Positions 14,762-22,187 of a DNA stretch of 64,000 nucleotides are shown one piece after another; position 1 is the stretch's first letter; the number at the start of each line of letters is the position of its first letter. A program made the position numbers and the translations under genes. The notes below the pieces were generated by a model. It worked only from the letters and a program-made list of their open reading frames with translations, was not told the origin of the DNA and made no database searches. The stretch lies in contig CAXTIG010000019.1 in assembly GCA_964244295.1 (NCBI GenBank), positions 44,410-108,409 on the forward strand. The letters run 5' to 3'. The DNA is from JAJAZB01 sp964244295 (GTDB taxonomy: Bacteria > Bacteroidota > Bacteroidia > Cytophagales > Spirosomataceae).

Positions 14762-16684
14762 TTACTTTCCCACTACCCACTGCACCCCCGCCGCCCCCCA
14801 CCTTCCCGGCTGCTCCACAAACCCGTGCTCGTAGTACCGCTGGCCGAGCAGGTTCGTCACGTCCAGAAAAAACCGGCCCTGCGGCCGCGACCAGGTCAGA
14901 CGCGTGTCCACCAACTGCACCGCCGCGTAGCGTTGGGGTGGGGTGGTGGCGTCCCACTGGTACTCGCCTTCGCGCTGCTTGACCGTGTACCAGGCATCGA
15001 GGCTGAGGTTGCGCGCCAGTCGGAAATTGGCCCCGAAGCTGAGTTTGTGTCGCAAATAATTGAGCGTGTAAAACGACTGGAAGCCCTCCGCCTGCCGGTC
15101 GGCGCGGAGGTAGGCGTAATTAATCGTGAGCCGCTGTACCCAGTAATTTTCTTTGGAAAGCCGCCGCGCCAGCTTCAGCGCGTAGGAAACTTCCACCCCG
15201 ATCAGCCCCAGATTCTGGATATTTTCCGTCCGGGGAATCGGTTGGTCGGGTCGCTTGGTTTTGTCGATGGCCGTGCTGGTTTGCCGGTGAAAAACCGCGA
15301 ACGTGGCCGTTTCCGTGCTGGAAAACCGCTTCGTACCCAGTTCGTAGGTCCAGGCTTTTTCGGGGCGGAGGTTGGGGTCGGCCACCAGCGTGGCCGAGTT
15401 GAGGTAGAGTTCGGTGAAGGTCGGGTAGCGCAGCGAGCGGTTCAGGCTGCCGTACACGGTGCTGCGTTCGCCGAGGGCGTAGGAGGCGTCGAGGCCCGGA
15501 AACCAGTCGGTGCCAAACTGCGAATTGACGTTCACGAGCGTACCGCCCACCAGCGTCAGGTTGCCCCAACGCTTGAGTTGTTCCCCATAAAAATTGACGT
15601 TGTCGCGGTCTTTTCCTTTCGTGTAAAACTGCCCGAAGGCCCCCGGCACTTCTTTCGGCACGGCAAGCGCATCGCCGAGGCGGTTGCTGACGATGCTTTC
15701 GCGCCGCCACTCCGCCCCGAACGAGGTCACGCCCCAGGCGCTGACGTAGCGGTTGCGCCACTCCAGGTTGACCACGTCGGTGCGGTGGTAATTGACCGAC
15801 GCGGGTTTCAACGTGCGGTAGTTGTCGAAATCGTAGAGGTCGTGGTGCCGCCGCCAGGTGCCGGTCAGGGTCGAAAACAACTTTTCCCCCAGCGTCCGGC
15901 TGGCCTGGGCAATGACGAACTGCGACTTCACCGCTTCGTACTGTTCGTAAAATTTCGGACTGTAAAAATTGGCCGCCCCGAAGCGGTTGTCGAGAAAACC
16001 CGCCTGCACCGAGAGCGCCGTTTTGCTCACGTCGAAAGCCAGCCGTCCGTACAAGTTGTGCCGGTCGAAGGCCGTGTTGCGGGCAAATCCATCGCTCCGA
16101 ATTTTCTCGGCGGCCAGCAAGGCGCTGACGTTTTGGGCGCGGTGACTGAGGGCCAAGTTCCCCTGAAACAGCCCGTGCTGTCCGCCCGTCAGGCCCAGCC
16201 GCAACTGACTCGGCAGGGCCTTTTTAGTTAAAATATTGATGACGCCCGAAAATGCACTTGGCCCGAATACCCGCGAATCGCCGCCTTGCAACACCTCGAT
16301 TTTTTCGATTAAATCAATCGGCAGGGGCAAATTGAGCGCGTGGTGGCCGGTTTGGGGGTCGTTGAATTTCACGCCATCTACCAAAATCAGGGTCTGGTCG
16401 AAGTTGCCGCCCCGGATGCTCACGTCGGCCTGCACGCCCAGCGGTGCCCGCGAGCGCACGTCCACGTTGAGGGCGTACTGCAAAATCCCGTCGAGGGTTT
16501 TCACGGGGGCCTGCTCGATGTCGCGGGCCGTGATGACGGTCACGTTGCGGGCGGTTTGGCGGAGGTCAGTCGGCTGAAAATTGGCCGTCACCGTCACCTC
16601 GGTCAGGGCCGTGGCGGTGGAATCCTGGGCAGAGGCGGGTTTTGCGGTAAAAAAGAAAAGTAGAAAAAGTAGGAAACGCTGCAT
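14762..16684 (-). CDS. TonB-dependent outer membrane receptor, BtuB-like
   Basis: From the ATG at 16684 the product has 640 residues with a signal peptide ending near ASAQ. A plug domain follows (ITARDIEQAPVKTLDGILQY, then VSIRGGNFDQTLILVDGVKF and VLQGGDSRVFGPSAFSGVIN) and then a beta-barrel ending YYEHGFVEQPGRWGAAGVQW, as in BtuB/COG4206 receptors. It would import a siderophore, corrinoid or similar chelate using TonB energy. No cobalamin riboswitch or transport operon is visible, so the substrate is open. The hairpin at 16713-16823 lies just upstream of the start. Confidence 0.88.
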   Translation of the reverse strand: MQRFLLFLLFFFTAKPASAQDSTATALTEVTVTANFQPTDLRQTARNVTVITARDIEQAPVKTLDGILQYALNVDVRSRAPLGVQADVSIRGGNFDQTLILVDGVKFNDPQTGHHALNLPLPIDLIEKIEVLQGGDSRVFGPSAFSGVINILTKKALPSQLRLGLTGGQHGLFQGNLALSHRAQNVSALLAAEKIRSDGFARNTAFDRHNLYGRLAFDVSKTALSVQAGFLDNRFGAANFYSPKFYEQYEAVKSQFVIAQASRTLGEKLFSTLTGTWRRHHDLYDFDNYRTLKPASVNYHRTDVVNLEWRNRYVSAWGVTSFGAEWRRESIVSNRLGDALAVPKEVPGAFGQFYTKGKDRDNVNFYGEQLKRWGNLTLVGGTLVNVNSQFGTDWFPGLDASYALGERSTVYGSLNRSLRYPTFTELYLNSATLVADPNLRPEKAWTYELGTKRFSSTETATFAVFHRQTSTAIDKTKRPDQPIPRTENIQNLGLIGVEVSYALKLARRLSKENYWVQRLTINYAYLRADRQAEGFQSFYTLNYLRHKLSFGANFRLARNLSLDAWYTVKQREGEYQWDATTPPQRYAAVQLVDTRLTWSRPQGRFFLDVTNLLGQRYYEHGFVEQPGRWGAAGVQWVVGK

Positions 16685-16712
16685 GAGGTTTTTTTGGAAG
16701 AAAGGAATTCTT

Positions 16713-16823
16713 CCCGGCGCTGTCATCCAGAGCGTAGCGAAGGCCCTTTCGCGCTTACCTCCCAACTGGCCCAGAGGGTGGAGGCGAAAGGTCCTTCGCT
16801 GCGCTCTGGATGACAGCGCCGGG
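16713..16823. repeat. 111-bp inverted repeat, GTCATCC class
   Basis: Arms of about 43 bp (CCCGGCGCTGTCATCCAGAG at the outer end) pair with two mismatches. The inner sequence is almost the same as in the 8313-8432 element, but the outermost bases are unrelated: here CCCGGCG, there AAACCCTACGG. It occupies the promoter region of the TonB receptor. Confidence 0.9.
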
Positions 16824-16858
16824 AGGGTTTGGGAAAAATAAGGGAATCGAAGTCTGAC

Positions 16859-16894
16859 AAACTTCCCGGAAGTTTAAAACTTCCCGGAAGTTTA
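16859..16894. repeat. AACTTCCGGGAAGTT palindrome doublet
   Basis: Two copies of AAACTTCCCGGAAGTTT sit side by side, each self-complementary and together forming a larger dyad. The last bases (TTTA on the plus strand) form the TAA stop of the acyl-CoA ligase gene read on the minus strand. A near-identical doublet is at 40232-40264. Confidence 0.88.
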
Positions 16895-18244
16895 CGGGCG
16901 CGAATCTTCCTCGCCAAACAGCCGCAACACGGCTTCGTAATCGATTTTGCCGGTGTCACGGCGGGGCAGGTTGGCGAATTCGGCGCTGCGGCGGGGTTGC
17001 TTGGCCGGGGGTAAGTTTTTAAGCAAAAACTGACGGAGTTCGCGGCCGTAATCGACCGGCGGAGCCTGGGAATGGCGGGCGCTGAAGGCCAAGAACACAT
17101 CGTGCGAGCCATCGGCGCGGCGCTTGCCCACGGCGGCGACGTCCCGCACGAAGGGCAGTTGGCGGGCCGTATTTTCAAGTTCTTCGGCGAATACGTTCAG
17201 CCCCCGGCGGTTGAACATCCTCCCTGCCCGGCCCAGGAGCACGAGCCGGTCGTCTTCCCAGGTTCCCAGGTCGAACACGGATTTCACGCCCCGAAAATCC
17301 GGCGAGACGTAGGGGCTTTCCACCAAAATCTGCCCCTCGTCAATGCGGATGTTCACGCCCGGAAAAGCCCGGCCCACCGAGTAGCCGAAGCGCAGGATTT
17401 CCTCGTTCTGGTGGTAGCTCACGTGACCCAGTTCGGCGGCCCCGTAGTATTCGGTCAGGCGGGCGTTGGGGCAGGCGGCCAGCAGACCACGGGCCGTTTC
17501 GGCGTCGAGTTTTTCCCCCGCGCTCACCAGCGATTTCAGGCCGGGCAGGCTCCCGGCTTTCGTCGCCCAGAGCCGGTAGTGCGAGGGCACCAGAAACACC
17601 GAACTGATGCGTTGTTCCTCGATTTGCCGGAGCCAGCTTCCCGCCGAGGCCAGGGTGGTCAACACCACCGTGCCGCCCTGCCAGAGCAGGTAGAGGGCAG
17701 CGTTGAGGTTGGCCGAATACGCCAGCGCGTCGAGCACCAGCAGGCGGTCGTCGGGGCCGATGCCGAATACCTCGCTCTGGTGCGGAAAGGCCGACACCCA
17801 GCACTGGTAGTCCTTGAAAATTACTTTCGGCGCAGCCTCGGTGCCGGAAGTGAGCACGCCCAAAAAGCGGTCGGATGGCTTCGCCGGGTGGATTTCTTCC
17901 GGGGAAAGTGGGGGCGCGTCGGGCAGTTGCGCGGCGGTAGAATCGTCGAGCAACGCGGCGTGGTGGGCGGTCTGGAGTTGCCCGATTTGAGCGGGCTTGA
18001 CTTGTTGGGAAGCAAAAATCGCGGTCTTGCCCACGGCCATCGCGCCGAGCAAATCGAGCAGGTTTTCGGTTGGGTCGGATTGGGCGAGTAGCAGGGTTTT
18101 CTCCGAAAAACCCGCCTGGATTTTTGCCCCCCGCGCCAAAATTTCCTCTGCCAACGCCGCGTAAGTCAGGCGACGATCGCCGGACACGAGGGCTTCTTTT
18201 TCGGGAAAAGCCTGGGCGGTTTGGAAGAGCTTGGAAAGAATCAC
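16892..18244 (-). CDS. AMP-dependent acyl-CoA ligase
   Basis: A GTG start at 18244 gives 450 residues beginning with VILSKLFQTA; an upstream ATG at 18328 lies inside the outer arm of a repeat and is less likely. Adenylating-enzyme motifs are LTSGTEAAPKVI (P-loop), TEYYGAAELGH (A5), GRAGRMFNRRGLNVFAEELE (hinge, with Met where Asp is usual) and DTGKIDYEAV with the C-terminal catalytic Lys. It should activate a carboxylic acid through acyl-AMP and transfer it to CoA or a carrier. It is followed (same strand, upstream) by a thiolase and a MaoC-like gene, suggesting one pathway. The substrate is unknown. Confidence 0.75.
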   Translation of the reverse strand: MILSKLFQTAQAFPEKEALVSGDRRLTYAALAEEILARGAKIQAGFSEKTLLLAQSDPTENLLDLLGAMAVGKTAIFASQQVKPAQIGQLQTAHHAALLDDSTAAQLPDAPPLSPEEIHPAKPSDRFLGVLTSGTEAAPKVIFKDYQCWVSAFPHQSEVFGIGPDDRLLVLDALAYSANLNAALYLLWQGGTVVLTTLASAGSWLRQIEEQRISSVFLVPSHYRLWATKAGSLPGLKSLVSAGEKLDAETARGLLAACPNARLTEYYGAAELGHVSYHQNEEILRFGYSVGRAFPGVNIRIDEGQILVESPYVSPDFRGVKSVFDLGTWEDDRLVLLGRAGRMFNRRGLNVFAEELENTARQLPFVRDVAAVGKRRADGSHDVFLAFSARHSQAPPVDYGRELRQFLLKNLPPAKQPRRSAEFANLPRRDTGKIDYEAVLRLFGEEDSRP

Positions 18245-18320
18245 GGTGGGGTGTTTTTGGGAAATTTGGGTGGGGGTTTTTGGAAGGGTGGATTTTTGAC
18301 GGACATAAAATCCCTCCGTC

Positions 18321-18550
18321 CCCGTCATTGCGAGCGGAGGTTAACAAATCGAGCGGAGCGAGAATTGTTAACCGGAGCGAAGCGGTCCGCCGCTGCGGCA
18401 ATCCCCTCCCGAAGACCAAACGGTCCGTCGCACGGTAGCTCAACCCAAGTGGCTGCCCGAAGCTACCTTGGTCTTCGGGAGGGGATTGCTTCGCTCCGGG
18501 TGAAAGACCTCGCTTCGCTCATTCTTTCACCCTCCGCTCGCAATGACGGG
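18321..18550. repeat. 230-bp cloverleaf inverted repeat, GTCATTGCGAGC class (copy A)
   Basis: The outer 20-bp stem (CCCGTCATTGCGAGCGGAGG) closes a four-way junction: arm 1 at 18339-18373 (GGTTAACAA with TTGTTAACC), an inner stem GGAGCGAAGC with GCTTCGCTCC continuing into a long hairpin at 18398-18489 (GCAATCCCCTCCCGAAGACC), and arm 3 at 18498-18532 (GGGTGAAAGA with TCTTTCACCC). Copies B (29434-29658) and D (49459-49687) have the same layout. It lies between the ligase and the thiolase genes. Confidence 0.92.
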
Positions 18551-18564
18551 TAGTCAACCTTGTT

Positions 18565-19713
18565 TTACTCATCCATTCCTAACTTCTCAATCAAAACCGC
18601 CACCCCCAGGCCCCCGGCGGCGGCGGCCGTGACCAGCCCCAGCCGTCCGCCGGTCAGGGTCAGCGTCCGCATCAGGTGCAGGGTGTTGATGGCTCCGGAG
18701 GCTCCGAAGGGGTGCCCGTAGGCCAAATTTCCCCCAAACTTATTGATTTTTTCGGCGGGAAGCCCCCAGTGCCGGGCAAAGGCCAGGGGCTTGACGGCGA
18801 ACGATTCGTTGACTTCAAACAAATCCACGTCGGCAATCACCCGCCCGGTTTGGGCCAGCAATTTTTCCGTGGCCCAAATCACGCCGAGCGGAGCGAGGTG
18901 CGGCGGGCCACCCGCCAGCGCCGAAGCGACCACGCGAAAGGCAGGTTTCAAACTCATTTTTTCGCAAAAATCTGAACTGCCCAGCAGCAGCAACCCCACC
19001 CCGTCGTGGCGGTGGGCGGCGGTGGTGTGGTCGGTCAGGCGGGGCGTCTGACCCGCCCGCAGGGTCTCGACGCGCAGATTCGGGCGAATAGGTTGGTCTA
19101 CCCATACGTCACCCCAGGGTATGATGCTGGTTTTCAGGTGTTCATCGGCGACCGTCTGCGCGGCCCGTCGGTGGCTTTCCGCCGTCCATGCCATCAATTC
19201 TTCCTTTGAAATTCCGGTGGCGAGGGCCGCGTTTTCGGCGGCTTCCATCAAATCCAATCCGCCGAAATTTTCCGGGGCAAATTGGGCGCGTTCGTAAAAA
19301 TCGGTCTCTTTGGTAAACCGCTCGTCGCGGGGGTGGTACTGGCGGCGCGGGGCGAGGCTGGCGCTTTCCATCCCGCCCACGAGCAGGCAGGCGGACTGCC
19401 CGCTTTTGAGTTGGGCCTCCCCTACCGCCAACGCCCGCAGGCCCGCCCCGCATTGAAAATCAATCGTGGTGGCGGGAATGGTGGGCGAAAAACCGGCTTC
19501 CAGCAACGCGTACCGGGCCGGGTTGCCGCCCGTGCCGACGGCGGTACCGAGCAGGAGTTCGTCCAGTTCGGTGTCGAGAAGCGGGTATTTTTCGCGAAAA
19601 GCCCGGAGCAGGTGGGCCGTGAAGCGTTCGGGAATGACGGTTTTGTACCGCCCCCCCGCCTTGCCAACGGGCAGCCGGAGGCCGTCAATCAGGAACGCGT
19701 CGCGGTCGGGCAT
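18565..19713 (-). CDS. Thiolase-fold acyltransferase lacking the C-terminal catalytic cysteine
   Basis: From the ATG at 19713 (MPDRDAFLID) the product has 382 residues with the thiolase fold. The nucleophile is Cys88 in DFQCGAGL; VNESFAVK and GGNLAYGHPFGASG carry the Asn and His of the oxyanion site. The usual final motif C-x-G-G-G-x-G is replaced by TAAAAGGLG, so the second catalytic cysteine is absent. Such a protein may catalyse a modified Claisen reaction or be an acyltransferase. The longer frame to 19875 would run through the palindrome at 19743-19818. It likely works with the adjacent ligase and MaoC-like protein. Confidence 0.8.
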   Translation of the reverse strand: MPDRDAFLIDGLRLPVGKAGGRYKTVIPERFTAHLLRAFREKYPLLDTELDELLLGTAVGTGGNPARYALLEAGFSPTIPATTIDFQCGAGLRALAVGEAQLKSGQSACLLVGGMESASLAPRRQYHPRDERFTKETDFYERAQFAPENFGGLDLMEAAENAALATGISKEELMAWTAESHRRAAQTVADEHLKTSIIPWGDVWVDQPIRPNLRVETLRAGQTPRLTDHTTAAHRHDGVGLLLLGSSDFCEKMSLKPAFRVVASALAGGPPHLAPLGVIWATEKLLAQTGRVIADVDLFEVNESFAVKPLAFARHWGLPAEKINKFGGNLAYGHPFGASGAINTLHLMRTLTLTGGRLGLVTAAAAGGLGVAVLIEKLGMDE

Positions 19714-19742
19714 GGGGGATTTTTTTGGCAAAATTACGCAAT

Positions 19743-19818
19743 ACCCCCAACCCCCTAAAGGGGGCTTTTCGTAGCTCAAATTCCAGGCAGGAAAAGCCCC
19801 CTTTAGGGGGTTGGGGGT
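19743..19818. repeat. 76-bp inverted repeat (CCCCCTAAAGGGGGC type)
   Basis: Perfect 28-bp arms (outer ACCCCCAACCCCC, inner self-complementary CCCCCTAAAGGGGG) enclose a 20-bp loop. The right arm supplies the final codons (LPPTP) and stop of the MaoC-like gene read on the minus strand. Similar GGGGG-rich arms occur at 43369-43492. Confidence 0.9.
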
Positions 19819-20393
19819 AATTCGCTCAGGCTTAGCTCGAACACGCGCCGCCCGGCCTCGTTGCGCCCTACCCAACGATTGCTGTTTTCCCGAAACAAAA
19901 AAACGGGCTGACCGAGGGGTACGCTTTCCAAAAAACGGAACTCAAATTCATCGAAAATCTGGCCGTTTTCCGCTAAAATTTCTTCCACTGTTCGCGCCAT
20001 CAGTAGGCCGGGCACAACGGCGCTTTCGCCCCGGTGGTTGGGATTTTCATCGCCCGACTCGCGGACGAAGGCTTCGACCTGTGAGTCCGAAAAACAAAGG
20101 GTTGCCGTTGGCTCGCCGCTTTCTTTGGTTTCTGGAACCGGGCTGGGCTGGGAAATGCTCCGACCAGAGGTCGGAGCCACCTCCTGCGGTTGGAGCAGCA
20201 CCGCCCGCAGCAGCCGGTCACCGAAGGCGTGGGTGATCACCGCCCCGCGCTGCCCGCCGGGAAAGCGCCGCCAGCTCAGACCCTCCGGCGAGCCGCTCGC
20301 GTGGCGGCTGACCCGAAGGTTGACGATGAAAAACCCATCCAGTTCCGGGGTTTGGTCCCTTTTGAGTAGGGCGATGAGGTGCGGGAGTAGCAT
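19803..20393 (-). CDS. MaoC/hotdog-like dehydratase with an internal palindromic insert
   Basis: From the ATG at 20393 (MLLPHLIALL) there are 196 residues; an ATG at 20432 is an alternative. The C-terminal half has VEAFVRESGDENPNHRG, the S-G-D-x-N-P-x-H signature of MaoC-type hydratases (Asp115, His120), followed by VVPGLLMARTVEEIL, so an enoyl-thioester hydratase role is plausible. The N-terminal half is a diverged hotdog-like part. Between them residues 72-79 (VAPTSGRS) are encoded by a 23-bp palindrome identical to one in the isochorismate synthase gene. The C-terminal LPPTP and stop come from another palindrome arm. Confidence 0.6.
   Translation of the reverse strand: MLLPHLIALLKRDQTPELDGFFIVNLRVSRHASGSPEGLSWRRFPGGQRGAVITHAFGDRLLRAVLLQPQEVAPTSGRSISQPSPVPETKESGEPTATLCFSDSQVEAFVRESGDENPNHRGESAVVPGLLMARTVEEILAENGQIFDEFEFRFLESVPLGQPVFLFRENSNRWVGRNEAGRRVFELSLSELPPTP
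20158..20180. repeat. Coding palindrome (GCTCCGACC core) inside the MaoC-like gene
   Basis: On the minus strand the 23 bases starting GTGGCTCCGACC are identical to 47103-47125 in the isochorismate synthase gene. The core GCTCCGACC-AGA-GGTCGGAGC is a perfect palindrome at 20157-20177. In both genes it is translated in the same frame as VAPTSGR plus Ser. Confidence 0.85.
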
Positions 20394-20432
20394 GGCGCTT
20401 ACCTTTGTCAACGTTTTCTTTTCCTCGGCCAA

Positions 20433-20582
20433 ATGACTCGTCAGAAAAAAATTTTCCTGTTGGTTGCCCTCATTTTCACGCTCGTCGTGGCCCTCTTCGC
20501 CATCGACATGGCCCGCCGCACCACCGCGCCCTGGAACAAGAAAAAACAGGTGGACCGGGTGCTGCCGGTGACGCCGAGGTAG
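20433..20582 (+). CDS. Small single-pass membrane protein, 49 residues
   Basis: ATG 20433 to TAG 20582 encodes 49 residues: MTRQKK, a hydrophobic helix (IFLLVALIFTLVVALFAI, residues 7-24), then DMARRTTAPWNKKKQVDRVL. The positive-inside start, single helix and basic tail with D-x-A-R-R-T-T are a pattern I associate with short conserved proteins of Cytophagales. A TACCTTTG motif at 20400-20407 may be its -7 box. It is divergent from the MaoC-like gene. Function is unknown. Confidence 0.6.
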   Translation: MTRQKKIFLLVALIFTLVVALFAIDMARRTTAPWNKKKQVDRVLPVTPR

Positions 20583-20584
20583 GT

Positions 20585-20685
20585 TGTCTGAACCACGATT
20601 GGCCCGGATTTACAGATTTTCAGGATGGTTGATTTATTTTTTCATCCTGAAAATCTGTAAATCCGGGCCAATCGTGGTTCAGACA
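20585..20685. repeat. 101-bp inverted repeat (TGTCTGAACCACGATT type)
   Basis: Perfect 43-bp arms starting TGTCTGAACCACGATTGGCC pair around a 15-bp AT-rich loop. It lies between convergent genes; the right arm contains the stop codon of the aminotransferase (20679-20681). Confidence 0.93.
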
Positions 20686-21824
20686 GCCAGCGCCGCCGTC
20701 AGCGCTTCCAAATCCGCCGCGTCGTTGTACACGCTCGGGGCCACCCGAATCGAGTCGCCCCGCAGCGACACGTACACCCGCCGGGCGGCGAATTCCTGCC
20801 GTAGTTTTTCCGTATCGGTGCCCAGTGGCGGGTGCAGGCCGAAAAGATGACTGGCCCGGAAGGCTTCGTCTTCAAGACTAAATCCCATCGCCTGCCACCG
20901 CCCGACGAAGGGCGACACAAGCGCCTGGCAGTAGGCTTGTACGGCTTCGGGCGTCCAGGCCAGCAGTTGGGTCAGGGCGGCTTGCAGCATGGGCAACAGG
21001 ATGAAATTGCTCTGCTCGCCCACCGAGTAGCGGGCCGCGCCGGGGCGGTAGTCTTCGGTGTAGTCCATCAGGGTGCGGAAATTTTCGCTGCCCCGTCGGT
21101 TAATCCAGTTTTCCTCCAGCGGTCGGCCCGCGTCGAAGGCCGGGCCAAACCAGGCCAGACCCAGGCTGTACGGCCCCATCATACTTTTGTAGCCCGCCGC
21201 GATGAGGGCGTCGGGCTGGATTTTTTGCACGTCGAAGGGAAAGGCCCCCAGCGCCTGCGTACCGTCCACGACCAGCCAGGCCCCCACTTCCCGGCAACGC
21301 CGCCCGACGGCTTCGAGGTCGAACACGGTGCCGTCGGCCCAGTGAATGGGCGCAATCGCGACCAGCGCCACCTGGGGCGTGATGGCTTCCAGCAGCGCCT
21401 CGTTCCAGCGTGGCCCGCGCGGGAAACCCGCCGGGGCGGGGATGACCTTCCGGGTGAGCTGTTGGGTTTGACACACCTCGTCCCAGGCGTACACGTCGCT
21501 CGGAAATTCGCTTTCCACCAACAAAATCTCCTGGCCGGGGCGAGCCTTCAGGTTTTTGGCGACCGTCGCCATGCCGTAGCTGACGGAGGGGATGACGGCC
21601 ACCCGCGCCGGGTCGGGGGCGTGGATGAGCTGGGCGAAGAGCGGGCGGATGGCCTCGGTTCCCTCGAAAAACGCTTCCTGGGTGAGTTGGTACGGCTGCG
21701 ATTTGCGGAGCACGCCCTCGATTCCGGCCGTTTCAACGGCTTTCAGGTTGGGGGCCATCGTGGCGCAGTTAAGGTAGTGAATGCCCTCGGGGAGGGAAAA
21801 GAGGGATTTTTGGCAGGGGAGCAT
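20679..21824 (-). CDS. Class V aminotransferase (cysteine desulfurase-like fold)
   Basis: From the ATG at 21824 (MLPCQKSLFS) there are 381 residues. Fold-type I PLP motifs are visible: VVDGTQALGAFPFDV with the pyridine-binding Asp, and AAGYKSMMGPYSLGL with the Schiff-base Lys; the N-terminal HYLNCATMAPN matches the family's substrate-loop start. C-terminal VSLRGDSIRVAPSVYND resembles kynureninase/desulfurase-like (NifS/EgtE-like) members. The true substrate (cysteine, a modified cysteine or kynurenine) cannot be fixed. Its stop codon lies in the palindrome at 20585-20685. Confidence 0.8.
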   Translation of the reverse strand: MLPCQKSLFSLPEGIHYLNCATMAPNLKAVETAGIEGVLRKSQPYQLTQEAFFEGTEAIRPLFAQLIHAPDPARVAVIPSVSYGMATVAKNLKARPGQEILLVESEFPSDVYAWDEVCQTQQLTRKVIPAPAGFPRGPRWNEALLEAITPQVALVAIAPIHWADGTVFDLEAVGRRCREVGAWLVVDGTQALGAFPFDVQKIQPDALIAAGYKSMMGPYSLGLAWFGPAFDAGRPLEENWINRRGSENFRTLMDYTEDYRPGAARYSVGEQSNFILLPMLQAALTQLLAWTPEAVQAYCQALVSPFVGRWQAMGFSLEDEAFRASHLFGLHPPLGTDTEKLRQEFAARRVYVSLRGDSIRVAPSVYNDAADLEALTAALAV

Positions 21825-21854
21825 GGGGAGGGAGTTATTCTGGATGTTGCATCC

Positions 21855-21892
21855 GCTCACTAGCGTAGGGTTTAAACCCTACGCTAGTGAGC
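21855..21892. repeat. 38-bp perfect palindrome
   Basis: GCTCACTAGCGTAGGGTTT is followed at once by its exact reverse complement. A degenerate version of the same arms (GCTGACTATCGTAG and CTACGCTAGTCAGC) occurs inside the isochorismate synthase gene at 46325-46392. Confidence 0.93.
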
Positions 21893-21896
21893 GTGG

Positions 21897-21988
21897 GGCG
21901 GGTCACCCTGAGCGGAGTCGAAGGGTGGTGCGGCTGGTTAGCGCTGGCCCACCGCACCACCCTTCGACTCCGCTCAGGGTGACCCGCC
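21897..21988. repeat. 92-bp inverted repeat (GGTCACCCTGAGC class)
   Basis: Perfect 37-bp arms (GGCGGGTCACCCTGAGCGGA...) pair around an 18-bp loop. The CACCCTGAGCGGAGTCGAAGG core is a relative of the GTCATCCTGAGC type. With the 38-bp palindrome next to it, it fills the 363-bp gap upstream of gyrB; the rest (21989-22187) is AT-rich leader with no gene. Confidence 0.92.
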
Positions 21989-22187
21989 TCCTTCTTAAAA
22001 AAGGAGCATTTTTTAGCGTTACAAACATCCCCCAAATTCCCCATATTTTTACCCCGCCACTTAGCACTTTACCCGTACAAAACCCGTTCTTTTACCAAAA
22101 AAGGTTGTATTTTTACCCAATTAAACCGCGACCTCCCCGCCACGCCGGTCGCACCGGGCAGCCAATCCCAAATTACCCCAATTCAAC

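Noticed and set aside
14825..16231. Long antisense open frame over the TonB receptor (468 codons) and similar ones over gyrB (22431-24080) and the T9SS gene (54859-57084)
   Set aside because: They lie opposite well-supported genes; in GC-rich DNA the antisense frame of a codon-biased gene stays open. Their translations look like low-complexity mirrors with no domain.
16685..16823. Cobalamin riboswitch upstream of the BtuB-like receptor
   Set aside because: The region is filled by the inverted repeat 16713-16823; no B12-box sequence is visible.
18245..18328. N-terminal extension of the acyl-CoA ligase starting at ATG 18328
   Set aside because: The ATG is part of the outer arm of a cloverleaf repeat (the CAT of GTCATTGC on the plus strand), and residues before VILSKLF show no family similarity.
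18321..18550. tRNA gene, because the repeat folds as a cloverleaf
   Set aside because: The arms are too long, there is no TTCRANY T-loop or anticodon loop, and the element is about 230 bp.
21855..21988. CRISPR-like or replication-origin repeats upstream of gyrB
   Set aside because: There are two single palindromes, not regularly spaced direct repeats, and no DnaA boxes or dnaA gene.
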